Below, piece by piece: positions 47,914-58,090 of a stretch of 64,000 nucleotides of DNA. The notes below the pieces were generated by a model, which was not told the origin of the DNA, did no database searches, and saw nothing but the letters and a program-made list of their open reading frames with translations. Made by a program: the position numbers and the translations under genes. Source of the DNA: Calothrix sp. PCC 7103. GTDB taxonomy: Bacteria > Cyanobacteriota > Cyanobacteriia > Cyanobacteriales > Nostocaceae. Every line of letters begins with the position of its first letter. Position 1 is the first letter of the stretch. Location of the stretch: positions 7,218,317 to 7,282,316 of the forward strand of contig NZ_KB217478.1 in assembly GCF_000331305.1 (NCBI RefSeq), written 5' to 3'.

Positions 47914-49104
47914 ATGACAGACCAACCCAACAATACAACACCAATTAGCGCAGCAACTCCAATGAACGCTGCCTCAATTCCAATGAACCGCACCCCAGTG
48001 ACTGCAAATCCTATTAGTGCAAACCCAATGGCTGCAAACCCCTCTGTGGCGCCAAGACCAACTGGAAACAGCTCAGGCAAAAATATACTTAGTGTTGACT
48101 TAGGTAGAACTTCCACAAAAACCTCCGTCAGTCGCGAACCAAACAGCGTATTATTCATTCCTGCCAACGTCAAAAAAATGACGATGGAAGAAGTACGTGG
48201 TGGAGTATTTGAAGCACGTGCTACCGACCCATTGATGGACTTGTGGATGGAATTTCAAGGTAATGGTTACGCAATTGGTCAATTAGCTGCTGACTTTGGA
48301 GCTAATTTAGGTGTGGGTCAATCGAAAGTAGAAGATGCACTTGCAAAAGTATTAGCTTGTGCAGGTTACTTCAAACTCAAAGACGAAATTTCTGTAGTAC
48401 TAAGTCTGCCATATCATTCACAAGAGCAATTTGAAAAAGAAAAAAGTCAGTTGATGAGCCAAATTAGCGGCCCACACGTAATGAACTTCCGTGGTGAGAC
48501 CGTTGAACTCAACGTAACCAAAGTTTGGATAATGCCCGAAGGTTACGGCAGCTTGCTATGGTGTGAAGCACAACCTAAGAAAGGTCCTGGCACTCCTGAC
48601 TTTACAAAAGTTTCAGTTGCTATCGTTGACATTGGTCATCAAACAATCGACTGTTTAATGGTTGATAACTTCCGCTTCGCGCGTGGAGCTTCCAAGAGCG
48701 AAGAATTTGGTATGAACAAGTTCTACGAACTAGTTGCCGCTGAAATCGAAGGAAGTGATGCACAATCATTATCTTTAATAGCTGCTGTAAACCGTCCAAA
48801 AGGTGACCGCTTTTACCGTCCACGTGGCGCCGGCAAACCAACAAACCTTGATGATTTCCTACCTAACCTAACTGAGATGTTCTCCCGCGAAATTTGTAAT
48901 CGTGTATTAGCATGGTTGCCAGAACGTGTGACAGACGTAATTCTCACTGGTGGTGGTGGTGAATTTTTCTGGGATGACATGCAGCGTTTACTCAAAGAAG
49001 CAAAAATTAACGCTCATTTAGCTGCACCATCGCGGCAAGCTAACGCTTTGGGACAGTATATTTATGGAGAGGCACAGCTATCCAATCGTCCCGCTAAGGC
49101 TTAA
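47914..49104 (+). CDS. Actin-like ATPase of the ParM/StbA type
   Basis: 396 residues. Residues 1-48 are a low-complexity Asn/Pro/Thr/Ala tail (AATPMNAASIPMNRTPVTAN). The actin fold then starts with ILSVDLGRTSTKTSV (phosphate 1), has KVSVAIVDIGHQTIDCLMVD (phosphate 2) and ends with VTDVILTGGGGEFFWDDM (adenosine site). ParM-type proteins form ATP-driven filaments that separate plasmids. This one has a partner gene six bases downstream with a ribbon-helix-helix-like start, as parR follows parM. The surrounding genes look chromosomal, so the cargo is unclear. Confidence 0.85.
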   Translation: MTDQPNNTTPISAATPMNAASIPMNRTPVTANPISANPMAANPSVAPRPTGNSSGKNILSVDLGRTSTKTSVSREPNSVLFIPANVKKMTMEEVRGGVFEARATDPLMDLWMEFQGNGYAIGQLAADFGANLGVGQSKVEDALAKVLACAGYFKLKDEISVVLSLPYHSQEQFEKEKSQLMSQISGPHVMNFRGETVELNVTKVWIMPEGYGSLLWCEAQPKKGPGTPDFTKVSVAIVDIGHQTIDCLMVDNFRFARGASKSEEFGMNKFYELVAAEIEGSDAQSLSLIAAVNRPKGDRFYRPRGAGKPTNLDDFLPNLTEMFSREICNRVLAWLPERVTDVILTGGGGEFFWDDMQRLLKEAKINAHLAAPSRQANALGQYIYGEAQLSNRPAKA

Positions 49105-49109
49105 AAGAA

Positions 49110-49661
49110 ATGTTCCAATGGTCAAAAAAAGTAGTTAAATCAGTCACATTTAATCCGGGGGTTGCGGACGAAAGTTTGCTTGCGCTAGTCGAAAGCCATT
49201 TGGAAAAAGACCCTGATAAGTCGTTTAGCGACCTTTGTAAAGAAGCGTTGTGGCAAGCTTTGTGCGTACCAGAATCGGTACGCCCAAACCAAAAACCCAC
49301 ACAAGCACTACCATCGTCATCACCATCACAAATACCAACACCACTGCCATTACCTAGTAGTACTGGTGGTGGTGAACCACAAATCGCCGACCTACATCGT
49401 CAAATTACTGACCTTGAAGGACGCTATTATTCCAGAGAAGCAAATAGACTTGATGCCGTCGAAACTCAGCTAATACAACTGAGTCAACAAGTTGCACAAC
49501 TGGCAATTATGGTAACACAGGGTGTCACCGTTCAAGTTGCCCCAACCCAATCAATATCCACAGGAGGAGAAGTATATAAACCTACTAACACTCCTCCTCC
49601 GGCACCTGTTGAAGTTGACCCTGTTATCAGCCGCTTGAGTCTACTTGTTGATGATTTCTAG
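49110..49661 (+). CDS. Ribbon-helix-helix-like partner of the actin-like protein
   Basis: 183 residues. Residues about 8-48 (KSVTFNPGVADESLLALVES, then SFSDLCKEALWQAL) have the beta strand plus two helices of an RHH DNA-binding domain. A Pro/Ser-rich linker follows (about 60-90), then a coiled coil at about 95-140 (ADLHRQITDLEGRYYSREAN, LIQLSQQVAQLAIMV) and a polar tail. The position after the ParM-like gene suggests a ParR-like adaptor that binds DNA and the filament. I saw no obvious iterated binding site nearby. It is also possible that it only tunes the filament. Confidence 0.65.
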   Translation: MFQWSKKVVKSVTFNPGVADESLLALVESHLEKDPDKSFSDLCKEALWQALCVPESVRPNQKPTQALPSSSPSQIPTPLPLPSSTGGGEPQIADLHRQITDLEGRYYSREANRLDAVETQLIQLSQQVAQLAIMVTQGVTVQVAPTQSISTGGEVYKPTNTPPPAPVEVDPVISRLSLLVDDF

Positions 49662-50313
49662 TTCAAGCAAATATCCGTACAGGGTGAATCATTCCATACT
49701 TTTATTCGCACTCCTTGATACATGTGTATTGAGGAGTATTGTTTTTTCTCTTGTGGAACAGGCATCCCTGCCTGTTAATTAATATATATTTTAAGGGACA
49801 TATTTTCAGGGACGGGCAAGGATGCCATTAGTGTCAAGTTAAGCTCAAACTCGTTAGGTCAATGAGTAATTATGCTTAAAAATTAGGTTTTAAAGGAACA
49901 AAAAACGAACTTTGAATGGCGCCATAAATGCTTTATTTATTAGCATCGCTCTTAAATTCCGTATAAAAGCAAGGTAAATGTTCGTCTTTATACTTTTTCA
50001 CTAACCAAACCTCTCGTTGACAAATGGTTTTAAACCTTAAGTTGACACCAATGGTAAGGATGCCCCACAAGAGTAGCCATTTTTTATTATCAGCAAAGTT
50101 TGGAAGTTTATAAACATCTGCTTACAAGTTTTTGGGCAAGATATATTTAAAACGTCAAGAGCGTAAGCATAATAATGCAGAAGAAATTGCTACACACTTT
50201 TGAAGTGAGAGTCTGCAAATTTATCGCACGCTTTATTTACAACAAGAAGCGACCGAGCTTGAAAAGTTGCTATCTACTTTTGGCGAGTTATACTGCCATC
50301 AGTATATATATTG
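49662..50313. other. 650-base stretch without an intact gene
   Basis: Contains dispersed palindrome copies at 49747-49778 and 49803-49828, and a coding remnant at about 50213-50332 (plus strand, LYLQQEATELEKLLSTFGEL). No complete gene, promoter or RNA was recognised. Confidence 0.5.
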
Positions 50314-50727
50314 TTACCGAGAAAAATCTCGATAGTTTCGTGTGATTACAACTGCATCATTTACCAAGGCAATTGCAGCAATACGCATATCTTTATGCAA
50401 TCGCTGTTTTGATAATGCTGGATTTTCTTTTAGTAATTGCTGAAACTTTTCACCTGCTTTTTCATCAAAGTCCAATACCTTTACTCGTCCGAATAAAGCA
50501 ACTGTCTGGCTCAAATATCCATATAGTTCTACTACTTCTTCAACAGAGCGTGCTTTGTTGATTTGTACCACCCAACCATTAAATACTTCTTGAACTGTAA
50601 CAATTGAAATTGTAACCTCTGTCCCCGCCAAAGCTACACGACTACTTATTTGGGGATGCCGCCTTAATAGTAAAGCTTTTGGTGCAAAAAACAAAGAATA
50701 TAGAACGGGCAGGGATGCCCGTTCCAC
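50314..50727 (-). pseudogene. VapC-like PIN-domain toxin gene with replaced N-terminus
   Basis: The body is a PIN domain: LLLRRHPQISSRVALAGTEV, TISIVTVQEVFNGWVVQINK with the conserved Glu, and KDMRIAAIALVNDAVVITRN with the acidic and Asn positions. Normal members begin MxxLLDTD, giving the first catalytic Asp. Here the first 18 residues (MERASLPVLYSLFFAPKA) come from a dispersed palindrome (50703-50749) and have no Asp. Either the gene is dead or the start annotation is artificial. No antitoxin gene accompanies it. Confidence 0.65.
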
Positions 50728-50749
50728 AAGAGATGCCTATTCCACAAGA
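50703..50749. repeat. Palindrome GAACGGGCAGGGATGCCCGTTC with TTCCACAAG extension
   Basis: Near-perfect member of the TCTTGTGGAACGGGCATCCC family, followed by a second partial unit (GATGCCTATTCCACAAGA). It overlaps the 5' end of the vapC-like frame. Confidence 0.75.
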
Positions 50750-50893
50750 TAACAAGTGTAATAGGAAACAATTTTAGTAATGTTTGTGTCAAGTATTATG
50801 GACTTAATGTAATGATTATTATACCGAAGTCATTTTTTACCAGGTGACTTACGTAAATGCTAGAATCCTCTGGTGGAAAGTTAGGATATCTCG

Positions 50894-52330
50894 ATGTCAG
50901 TAGCAGCTAAGTCAATCAAGTTTGGTACGGATGGTTGGCGCGGTGTAATTGCCGATGAGTTCACTTTTGAGCGTGTCGCGTTAGTCGCCCCCGTTGCAGC
51001 TAAAGTTTTATTTGACACTTACGGTCAGCAAGTCGGGAACCGTAAAATTATTGTTGGTTATGACCGTCGGTTTATGGCGGAAGATTTTGCTATTTTTGTC
51101 GCGAATATTGTTTCTGCGGCTGGTTTTGATGTGTTATTGAGCGAATCTTTTGCCCCGACACCTGCTTTTAGTTGGGCTGCAAAGCAAGAAAATGCTTTAG
51201 GCGCCTTAGTTATTACAGCAAGTCATAATCCGGGTAAATACTTAGGTTTAAAAGTTAAGAGTGCTTTTGGTGGGTCTGTACCTCCAGAAGTAACAAAAGA
51301 AATAGAAGCTTTGTTAGGTGAAACATTACCCCCTGCTGAGACACCAGGCAAAATAGAAAAGTTTAACCCTTGGTTGAGTTATTGCGAAGGTTTAAAAAGT
51401 AAAGTTGATATAGCCAAGCTTCGTGATGCAATCGATAAAGGTAAACTAACTTTGTTTGCTGATGCTATGCATGGCGCCTCTGCTGGTGGTTTGGCAATGC
51501 TTTTGGGTGATAATGTTAAAGAAATTAATAGCGATAGTGACCCAACTTTTGAAGGTGGGGCGCCGGAACCTTTACCCAAATATCTGTCAAAATTGTTTGG
51601 TGTAATGAAAACACACCGCGAACAAAACCCTAATGATTTAATGGTGGCTTTGGTATTTGATGGTGATTGTGACCGCATCGCTGCTGTAGACGGCGAAGTT
51701 AATTTTCTTAGTTCACAAATACTAATTCCAATTTTAATTGACCATTTAACTAAGCGACGCGGTTTTAGTGGTGAAATAGTAAAAACTGTTAGCGGTTCCG
51801 ATCTAATACCATTAGTTGCAAAACTGCACAATCTTTCAATCTTTGAAACCCCTGTTGGTTATAAATATATAGCTGATAGAATGCTCGCGGCATCTGTTTT
51901 ACTTGGTGGTGAAGAATCTGGTGGTATCGGATATGGTACACATATTCCAGAACGTGATGCGCTGTTATCTGCTTTATATGTTCTAGAAGCGATTGTTGAA
52001 TCAAACCTAGATTTGGGTGATTATTATCGTAATCTCCAAGAGAAAACTGGCTTTAACTCCGCATACGACCGCATTGATTTACCTTTAGCAAGCATGGAAG
52101 TACGCGCGAAGTTACTCGAACAACTGCAAAAAGAACCGTTAAAAGAAATTGCGGGACTTGCAGTAACTGGTTGTCAAACTATTGATGGTTATAAATATCG
52201 TCTTGCTGATAACCGTTGGTTGATGATTCGTTTTAGTGGCACTGAACCAGTTTTACGTCTTTATTGCGAAGCTGCTACCCTTGAACAGGTACATGAGACT
52301 TTGGCATGGGCTAAAGAATGGGCATCTTAA
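50894..52330 (+). CDS. Phosphoglucomutase/phosphomannomutase family protein
   Basis: The 478-residue alpha-D-phosphohexomutase has the four expected sites: substrate entry FGTDGWRGVIADEF, the phosphoserine loop VITASHNPGKYLG, the Mg-binding VFDGDCDRIAA, the sugar-selecting GGEESGGIGYG and the phosphate-binding RFSGTEPVLRLYCE. It interconverts hexose 1- and 6-phosphates for glycogen and cell-surface sugar supply. Whether it prefers glucose or mannose is not decided by these motifs. Confidence 0.95.
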   Translation: MSVAAKSIKFGTDGWRGVIADEFTFERVALVAPVAAKVLFDTYGQQVGNRKIIVGYDRRFMAEDFAIFVANIVSAAGFDVLLSESFAPTPAFSWAAKQENALGALVITASHNPGKYLGLKVKSAFGGSVPPEVTKEIEALLGETLPPAETPGKIEKFNPWLSYCEGLKSKVDIAKLRDAIDKGKLTLFADAMHGASAGGLAMLLGDNVKEINSDSDPTFEGGAPEPLPKYLSKLFGVMKTHREQNPNDLMVALVFDGDCDRIAAVDGEVNFLSSQILIPILIDHLTKRRGFSGEIVKTVSGSDLIPLVAKLHNLSIFETPVGYKYIADRMLAASVLLGGEESGGIGYGTHIPERDALLSALYVLEAIVESNLDLGDYYRNLQEKTGFNSAYDRIDLPLASMEVRAKLLEQLQKEPLKEIAGLAVTGCQTIDGYKYRLADNRWLMIRFSGTEPVLRLYCEAATLEQVHETLAWAKEWAS

Positions 52331-52340
52331 ATAGTAAGCT

Positions 52341-52379
52341 GTAGGTTGGGTTCTGCGCGAGCGCGGAACCCAACCTACG
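52341..52379. terminator. Near-perfect palindrome after the mutase gene
   Basis: GTAGGTTGGGTTCTGCGCG and GCGCGGAACCCAACCTAC fold into a stem of about 17 pairs. Best copy of the GTAGGTTGGGT family. It lies just 11 bases after the mutase stop and 16 before the rdgB start. Confidence 0.8.
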
Positions 52380-52394
52380 TTATTGCTTTTATTT

Positions 52395-52970
52395 ATGACT
52401 TTATTAGTTGTTGCTACAGGTAATCCTGGCAAATTACGCGAAATGCAAGCTTATCTCGCTGACTCAGGTTGGGAATTAACACTTAAACCACCCGAATTAG
52501 ATGTAGAAGAAACCGGCGAAACTTTTGCTGCGAATGCTTGTTTAAAAGCTTCTCAAGTCGCAATTGCTACAGGTAACTGGGCAATTGCCGATGATTCTGG
52601 TTTGGAAGTTGATGCTTTGAACGGCGCCCCAGGTGTATACTCTGCACGCTATGGTAGTTCTGATGCTGACCGTATAGCTCGGTTATTGCGTGAACTTGGG
52701 AATAATAATCACAGGGGAGCGCAATTTGTTTGTGCAGCTGCAATCGCACGTCCTGATGGAACGATTGCACTGCAAGCTAACGGTGTTTGTCGCGGTGAAA
52801 TACTAAATGCACCACGTGGGAATGGGGGTTTTGGTTATGACCCCGTTTTTTATGTTCCGGAGCAAAATTTCACTTTCGCTGAAATGACACCAGAAGTGAA
52901 GCGCTCTGTTAGTCATCGCGGCAAAGCTTTTGCAAATTTACTCCAACAGTTGCCACATATAGAGATGTAA
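52395..52970 (+). CDS. rdgB: Non-canonical purine NTP pyrophosphatase (RdgB/HAM1)
   Basis: About 191 residues from ATG 52395 (MTLLVVATGNPGKLREMQAY), which fits the family start better than TTG 52383. It hydrolyses ITP and XTP to keep them out of nucleic acids. Seen are ETGETFAANACLKA, IADDSGLEVDALNGAPGVYS with catalytic acids, and GNGGFGYDPVFYVP near the substrate pocket. It follows the mutase gene across a palindrome and converges with glnB. Confidence 0.95.
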   Translation: MTLLVVATGNPGKLREMQAYLADSGWELTLKPPELDVEETGETFAANACLKASQVAIATGNWAIADDSGLEVDALNGAPGVYSARYGSSDADRIARLLRELGNNNHRGAQFVCAAAIARPDGTIALQANGVCRGEILNAPRGNGGFGYDPVFYVPEQNFTFAEMTPEVKRSVSHRGKAFANLLQQLPHIEM

Positions 52971-52987
52971 TGAATTACATCATTACA

Positions 52988-53629
<642 letters not shown>

Positions 53630-54241
53630 CTATTGAGAGTTGTTATGATTTGCTAACAATGGACGTACAATTAAATACCCGGCGCCAAATGCTGTAAGAA
53701 CGATTAGTAATATAGCGATTAACAACATCCATCCGTTCGTTTCCGTTTTTTGCGTATTGCTGTAAGGGTAATAGCGAATTTCCTGTTCTTCAATGTACAC
53801 AGGTTCTGACATTGAAAAATATTCAGGAGTTGGTTCGGGACTTGGCGCCCTGTTGATTTTAATCTTTTTTGGCACCGCAACACGTTGTTTGCGTGGTTGT
53901 GATTTAGGAGTTTTGTGCGGTTGTGGTTGTGGTGATGCTTGCCTTGGTACGCTTCTTTCGCTGGCAGTTGGGTAAGCTTGTGGGTTATAACTGTTTGTGG
54001 ATTGAGTAGATATTAGTTGCTGTAACTGCATTACTGAATTAACCGCTTTCGTTATTTCTTGACGCAAAAGCTGATTTTCTTGGTTTAAATGCTCGTTTTT
54101 AGCAGAAAGCGTATCAACTACTGACTGTGCAGCTTGGAGTTCTGCTGCTAAGTCACGATACACTGACAAGGGTACTGATGGTGGGTAACCTTGATTATTT
54201 GAGTATTGAGTATTAGGGACGGAGTTTACAGTAGTTCGCAT
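53630..54241 (-). CDS. Hypothetical protein with coiled coil and C-terminal anchor
   Basis: 203 residues. Coiled coil at about 30-75 (DLAAELQAAQSVVDTLSAKN, EHLNQENQLLRQEITKA), a Pro/Gln/Lys-rich linker (PQPQPHKTPKSQPRKQRVAV) and a C-terminal membrane segment (about 175-197, MLLIAILLIVLTAFGAGYLI). A tail-anchored protein with a cytoplasmic coiled coil; similar cyanobacterial proteins are uncharacterised. Confidence 0.75.
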   Translation of the reverse strand: MRTTVNSVPNTQYSNNQGYPPSVPLSVYRDLAAELQAAQSVVDTLSAKNEHLNQENQLLRQEITKAVNSVMQLQQLISTQSTNSYNPQAYPTASERSVPRQASPQPQPHKTPKSQPRKQRVAVPKKIKINRAPSPEPTPEYFSMSEPVYIEEQEIRYYPYSNTQKTETNGWMLLIAILLIVLTAFGAGYLIVRPLLANHNNSQ

Positions 54242-54403
54242 GTTCGTTCGTTCAAATATTGTTCGGAATTTGAGTCAAAGTGTAAATTGCCACAATCCAG
54301 ATTAGATAGATACAACAATAACTGCCTCTACCAGATAGGCAGTTATTAAAGCTATGCCGGCATGATAATAGAAAACTGCTCTATGAGCAAAGGTTTTTTA
54401 ACA

Positions 54404-55225
54404 CTATATTTGTAACAGTGGATAGAAATGTCCCACAGGTCCTGTCCCTTTACCTATATCAAGCGCATATGTTAAAGCTACAGTCACGTAATCTTTAGCT
54501 TTTTGGACTGCGGTAAATAGATTTTCGCCACGGGCAAGGTTCGCTGTTATTGCTGCTGCTAATGTGCAACCTGTACCATGAGTATTTTTTGTATTAACTT
54601 GCTGCGTCGTTATTATCTCCAAAGTTTCCCCATCAAACCATACATCTGTACCACGTTCTTGCCCTGTCATTCCACCACCTTTGACTAATACTGCTTTAAC
54701 AGGTAAATGTTGGTGGATATATTCAGCAGCTAATTTCATTTCATCGAGTGAATTAATTTCTATCCCCGTTAGAATTTGAGCTTCATAACGATTAGGTGTC
54801 ACCAAAACTGCCAACGGTAATAAAGTTTCGCGAAGTATTTTTACAGCTTCATCATCAATTAATTGTGCCCCAGCCCGCGACACCATAACTGGGTCTACAA
54901 CTAAGTTTTCGATTTGTAATAATTCTACTTGCTTGGCAACGGCGCCAATTATTTGTTTATTAAGTAACATTCCTGTTTTCGCAGCTTGGACACCAATATC
55001 TTCGACAACCGCTTGCATTTGGGCAACCACAGCTTCGGGTGGCATTGCATCAACTCGAGTAACACCGAGTGTATTTTGAGCAGTAATACAAGTCACCGCA
55101 CTAGTCCCATGTACACAATGAAACGCAAAAGTCCGTAAATCTGCTTGAATTCCGGCACCTCCCCCACTATCTGAACCCGCAATAGTCAAAGCAACAGGCA
55201 CCCTAGATACTTTTGTTACAGCCAT
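54404..55225 (-). CDS. thiD: Hydroxymethylpyrimidine/phosphomethylpyrimidine kinase
   Basis: The 273-residue ribokinase-like enzyme phosphorylates HMP and HMP-P for thiamine synthesis. Seen are ALTIAGSDSGGGAGIQADLR, CITAQNTLGV, KTGMLLNKQIIGAVA, LVTPNRYEAQILTG and the catalytic TKNTHGTGCTLAAAITANLA. It uses the product of thiC (37578-38957). No riboswitch was seen in its leader. Confidence 0.97.
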   Translation of the reverse strand: MAVTKVSRVPVALTIAGSDSGGGAGIQADLRTFAFHCVHGTSAVTCITAQNTLGVTRVDAMPPEAVVAQMQAVVEDIGVQAAKTGMLLNKQIIGAVAKQVELLQIENLVVDPVMVSRAGAQLIDDEAVKILRETLLPLAVLVTPNRYEAQILTGIEINSLDEMKLAAEYIHQHLPVKAVLVKGGGMTGQERGTDVWFDGETLEIITTQQVNTKNTHGTGCTLAAAITANLARGENLFTAVQKAKDYVTVALTYALDIGKGTGPVGHFYPLLQI

Positions 55226-55695
55226 AGTTAATAAATTAAAATCATAAGTATATATTAATTAATCTTACTCAACATCTCTTGTGGAGCGGGCATCCTGCCC
55301 GCCTCACCCAAATGTTACTACCTCGATACTTATGGGCATTATAAAAAAAGTTAATTTTTATATTATTACAAAACATATATCAATTATTTTTTATGATTTC
55401 GATGTATTTTTACACAAATCTATTGCTAAAATTCAAAATACAATTGCTAATCTAAATACCAATAGTGATTTCAAAAACTCTATTAGCGATGATTTGCTTA
55501 CACCCAAGTCCTGTTAAATATACTTGCTCTTTATCACAAGCATTACCCTAAACCAAATATAGAAATACAAAATAAAGCTGAAGCTATAGACCTTGATTTT
55601 ATTCAAGATGACTGACCAAAACTATATACTCAATGCAAGTCGGCGCCAATCGTATACGTGAAATAGTTACATCACTACGTACTTTTTCAGCAACC
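55226..55695. other. Spacer with palindrome and small coding remnants
   Basis: Holds a TCTTGTGGAGCGGGCATCC palindrome at 55275-55310 and decayed frames such as LALYHKHYPKPNIEIQNKAE ending at about 55613. No intact gene. Confidence 0.45.
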
Positions 55696-56109
55696 CTATA
55701 TAGTCTTTACTTTTTGTAGATATTCACACCATTTTGCAGCAAGGGGGACTTCAGTAAAAGGTACTCGTACTGATTTTGTGGGTTCAGAAAAATTAAACTC
55801 TAGTTCAATGGAACGACCACGTTGGGGTGGTTGCTCGATATCTACTTTGTTGCCATTGACTAATAGCTGGATATTAACTACATCTTTAAGTGAAAAAGTT
55901 TCGAGGTTTATTAAACCCTTGGGAGTGGGTTTACCCCAAGTAATATTACTGTTTTTTTGACCCAGTACTGCGTATATATCATATTTTGCCTTGTCAAACT
56001 GGGATGCCCAAGTCTCGTAAGCTTGAACTTTTTTAAATTCCCTTGAACCTTGCCAAGCGAGCCAAAAGAATGCAAACAGTAAAGGCAACCACAAGAGACC
56101 ACGTTCCAT
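55696..56109 (-). CDS. Hypothetical membrane-anchored protein
   Basis: 137 residues with an N-terminal membrane segment (GLLWLPLLFAFFWLAWQGS, residues 4-22) and a soluble domain with KYDIYAVLGQKNSNITWGKP and RSIELEFNFSEPTKSVRVPF. Family not recognised. It is divergent from the protease gene (119 bp between starts). Confidence 0.7.
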   Translation of the reverse strand: MERGLLWLPLLFAFFWLAWQGSREFKKVQAYETWASQFDKAKYDIYAVLGQKNSNITWGKPTPKGLINLETFSLKDVVNIQLLVNGNKVDIEQPPQRGRSIELEFNFSEPTKSVRVPFTEVPLAAKWCEYLQKVKTI

Positions 56110-56227
56110 AATGTTTTAATTATCTGTTAAAGTGAAATTTTTGTAACTAATCGCTCAATATAAAGCCAAGCTGGATGTGTATAAGTTATCGTAGTGGCAA
56201 CTGGCTTTCATCGGTAATCAGTAATAT

Positions 56228-58087
56228 ATGAGAAGGCTAATACTAACTTGTTTGTTTGTGATAGGGCTGTGTGCAGCCTTATTCAATTTCGTTAACTTCC
56301 AGGGACTTGGCGCCCAAGGAGAGTTTGAAACGCTCCTCCTTGATTTCCGGGAAGATATCCCCTCTACCAAGTTGCAGCAAGATTTGGCTAAAATCTCGCA
56401 GCAGTTCAACGTCACGCCAAAGCTGGATAATAAATTTTCCGAAAAGGATAACGTTTATATTATCAAAGGTGACAAAGCGCGTCTTAAGCAGTTGCGCTCT
56501 GAATTCGCAAAAGATACCGAATTCATTGAACCTAACTATATTTACAAGATTCCTAAACAAGGTCAAGTTGCAAGGCTCGCAGAATTTCTTGACCCTCGAC
56601 CAGAAGAATCTAAAGAGCCTGGTGCTTCATTCACTGGCGCCAACGACCCTTACTATAGCAAACAATGGCACTTACACAATATTAATGTTGAAGGCGCCTG
56701 GAAACAAACTAAGGGTAGTGGTGTTACCGTTGCTGTGATTGACACGGGTGTTACACAAGTTCGTGATTTGATTGAAACTAAGTTTGTCAAAGGTTACGAC
56801 TTTGTGAACGACCGTGAAAAAGCAAACGATGACAATGGACATGGGACACACGTAGCCGGAACTATTGCTCAAGCAACTAATAATAGTTGGGGTGTTGCGG
56901 GTATTGCCTATGAAGCCAGTATTATGCCTTTAAAGGTTCTTAGTGATTACGGTGGTGGAACTGTTGCTGATATTGCCGAAGCTATTCGCTTTGCTGCTGA
57001 CAACGGCGCTAACGTTATTAATATGAGCTTGGGTGGTGGTGGTGAAAGCCAGTTGATGAAAGAAGCAATTGACTATGCACATAGTAAAGGCGTAGTTATT
57101 ATCGCTGCTGCTGGTAACGAAGACGCTAACGGTGCCGCATATCCTGCACGCTATCCCCACGTTATCGGTGTTTCTGCACTTGGCCCCGATGGAGAAAGGG
57201 CGCCTTATTCTAACTATGGTGCAGGTGTAGATATTTCTGCCCCTGGTGGTAGTGATGCTGGTAAGGTTCTCCAAGCAACCGTTGATATGGATAGCAAAGG
57301 AGAAGAAGTATTCCTTGGTTTGCAAGGTACTAGCATGGCATCTCCCCATGTTGCAGGTGTTGCTGCTTTAGTTCGTGCATCAGGAGTTGAAAATCCAGAT
57401 GAAATTGAAAACGTACTTCTTGGTTCCGCACGAGCTATTCATGAAGATGGTTTAAACTATTACGGCGCCGGACAACTCAACGCCGAAGCCGCAGTTAAGC
57501 AAGCTACTGTTGGTCAAATCACTTTCCAAGACTTTTGGCGCTGGTTACGTGAAAATGGCTATCTCAATCCTCGTTTCTGGATTGATGGTGGTGCATATGC
57601 ACTAGTGCCAAAACTTCTTATGGTTGTAGGTTCTTACCTGCTTGCTTGGTTTCTACGGGTTTACTTCCCATTCTCATGGAGTTGGAGTTTATCGGCAGGT
57701 TTACTTTTTGGTAGCTCAGGTTTATTTCCTCTCAAAGGACTTTATATCTTTGATTTACCACAGTGGCCCTTCCGTGTACTAGGTAGCTCTATTCCTGAAC
57801 TTGGTAATGCTATTCAAGGAACTGATGCATTTAATCCTATCTTCGCAAGCGTACTTATTCCTTTAGGTCTAGTTGCTTTGCTGTTAGGACATCCACAATT
57901 GAAGTGGTTTGCTATTGGTTCTTCCATAGGTATCGCCACATGTTTGGGGGTTAGTTCATTCTCTGACCCTGCTGTATGGGGTTTAGGTGCTGGTTGGATA
58001 TCAAGAATTTTCCTTCTCGTTAATGCCGTCATCTGTTACGGTCTCGCTCACTTTATTGTGACAAACGAAGAAAAAACTGCACAATAA
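56228..58087 (+). CDS. S8 subtilisin-like serine protease with C-terminal membrane helices
   Basis: 619 residues. A signal/anchor at 1-20 (LILTCLFVIGLCAALFNFV) and an I9-like propeptide at about 30-105 precede the S8 domain (about 140-415) with a complete triad: VAVIDTGVTQV (Asp), NGHGTHVAGTIAQ (His), the oxyanion Asn in IIAAAGNEDANGA, and GTSMASPHVAGVAAL (Ser). After it come several hydrophobic segments (about 455-610), an unusual membrane-anchored tail for this family. It may process proteins at the outer face of the plasma membrane. Target unknown. Confidence 0.94.
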   Translation: MRRLILTCLFVIGLCAALFNFVNFQGLGAQGEFETLLLDFREDIPSTKLQQDLAKISQQFNVTPKLDNKFSEKDNVYIIKGDKARLKQLRSEFAKDTEFIEPNYIYKIPKQGQVARLAEFLDPRPEESKEPGASFTGANDPYYSKQWHLHNINVEGAWKQTKGSGVTVAVIDTGVTQVRDLIETKFVKGYDFVNDREKANDDNGHGTHVAGTIAQATNNSWGVAGIAYEASIMPLKVLSDYGGGTVADIAEAIRFAADNGANVINMSLGGGGESQLMKEAIDYAHSKGVVIIAAAGNEDANGAAYPARYPHVIGVSALGPDGERAPYSNYGAGVDISAPGGSDAGKVLQATVDMDSKGEEVFLGLQGTSMASPHVAGVAALVRASGVENPDEIENVLLGSARAIHEDGLNYYGAGQLNAEAAVKQATVGQITFQDFWRWLRENGYLNPRFWIDGGAYALVPKLLMVVGSYLLAWFLRVYFPFSWSWSLSAGLLFGSSGLFPLKGLYIFDLPQWPFRVLGSSIPELGNAIQGTDAFNPIFASVLIPLGLVALLLGHPQLKWFAIGSSIGIATCLGVSSFSDPAVWGLGAGWISRIFLLVNAVICYGLAHFIVTNEEKTAQ

Positions 58088-58090
58088 TAA

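Noticed and set aside
55281-55517. 78-codon plus-strand frame starting MERASCPPHPN
   Set aside because: Its start is the translation of a dispersed palindrome and the rest is AT-rich spacer.
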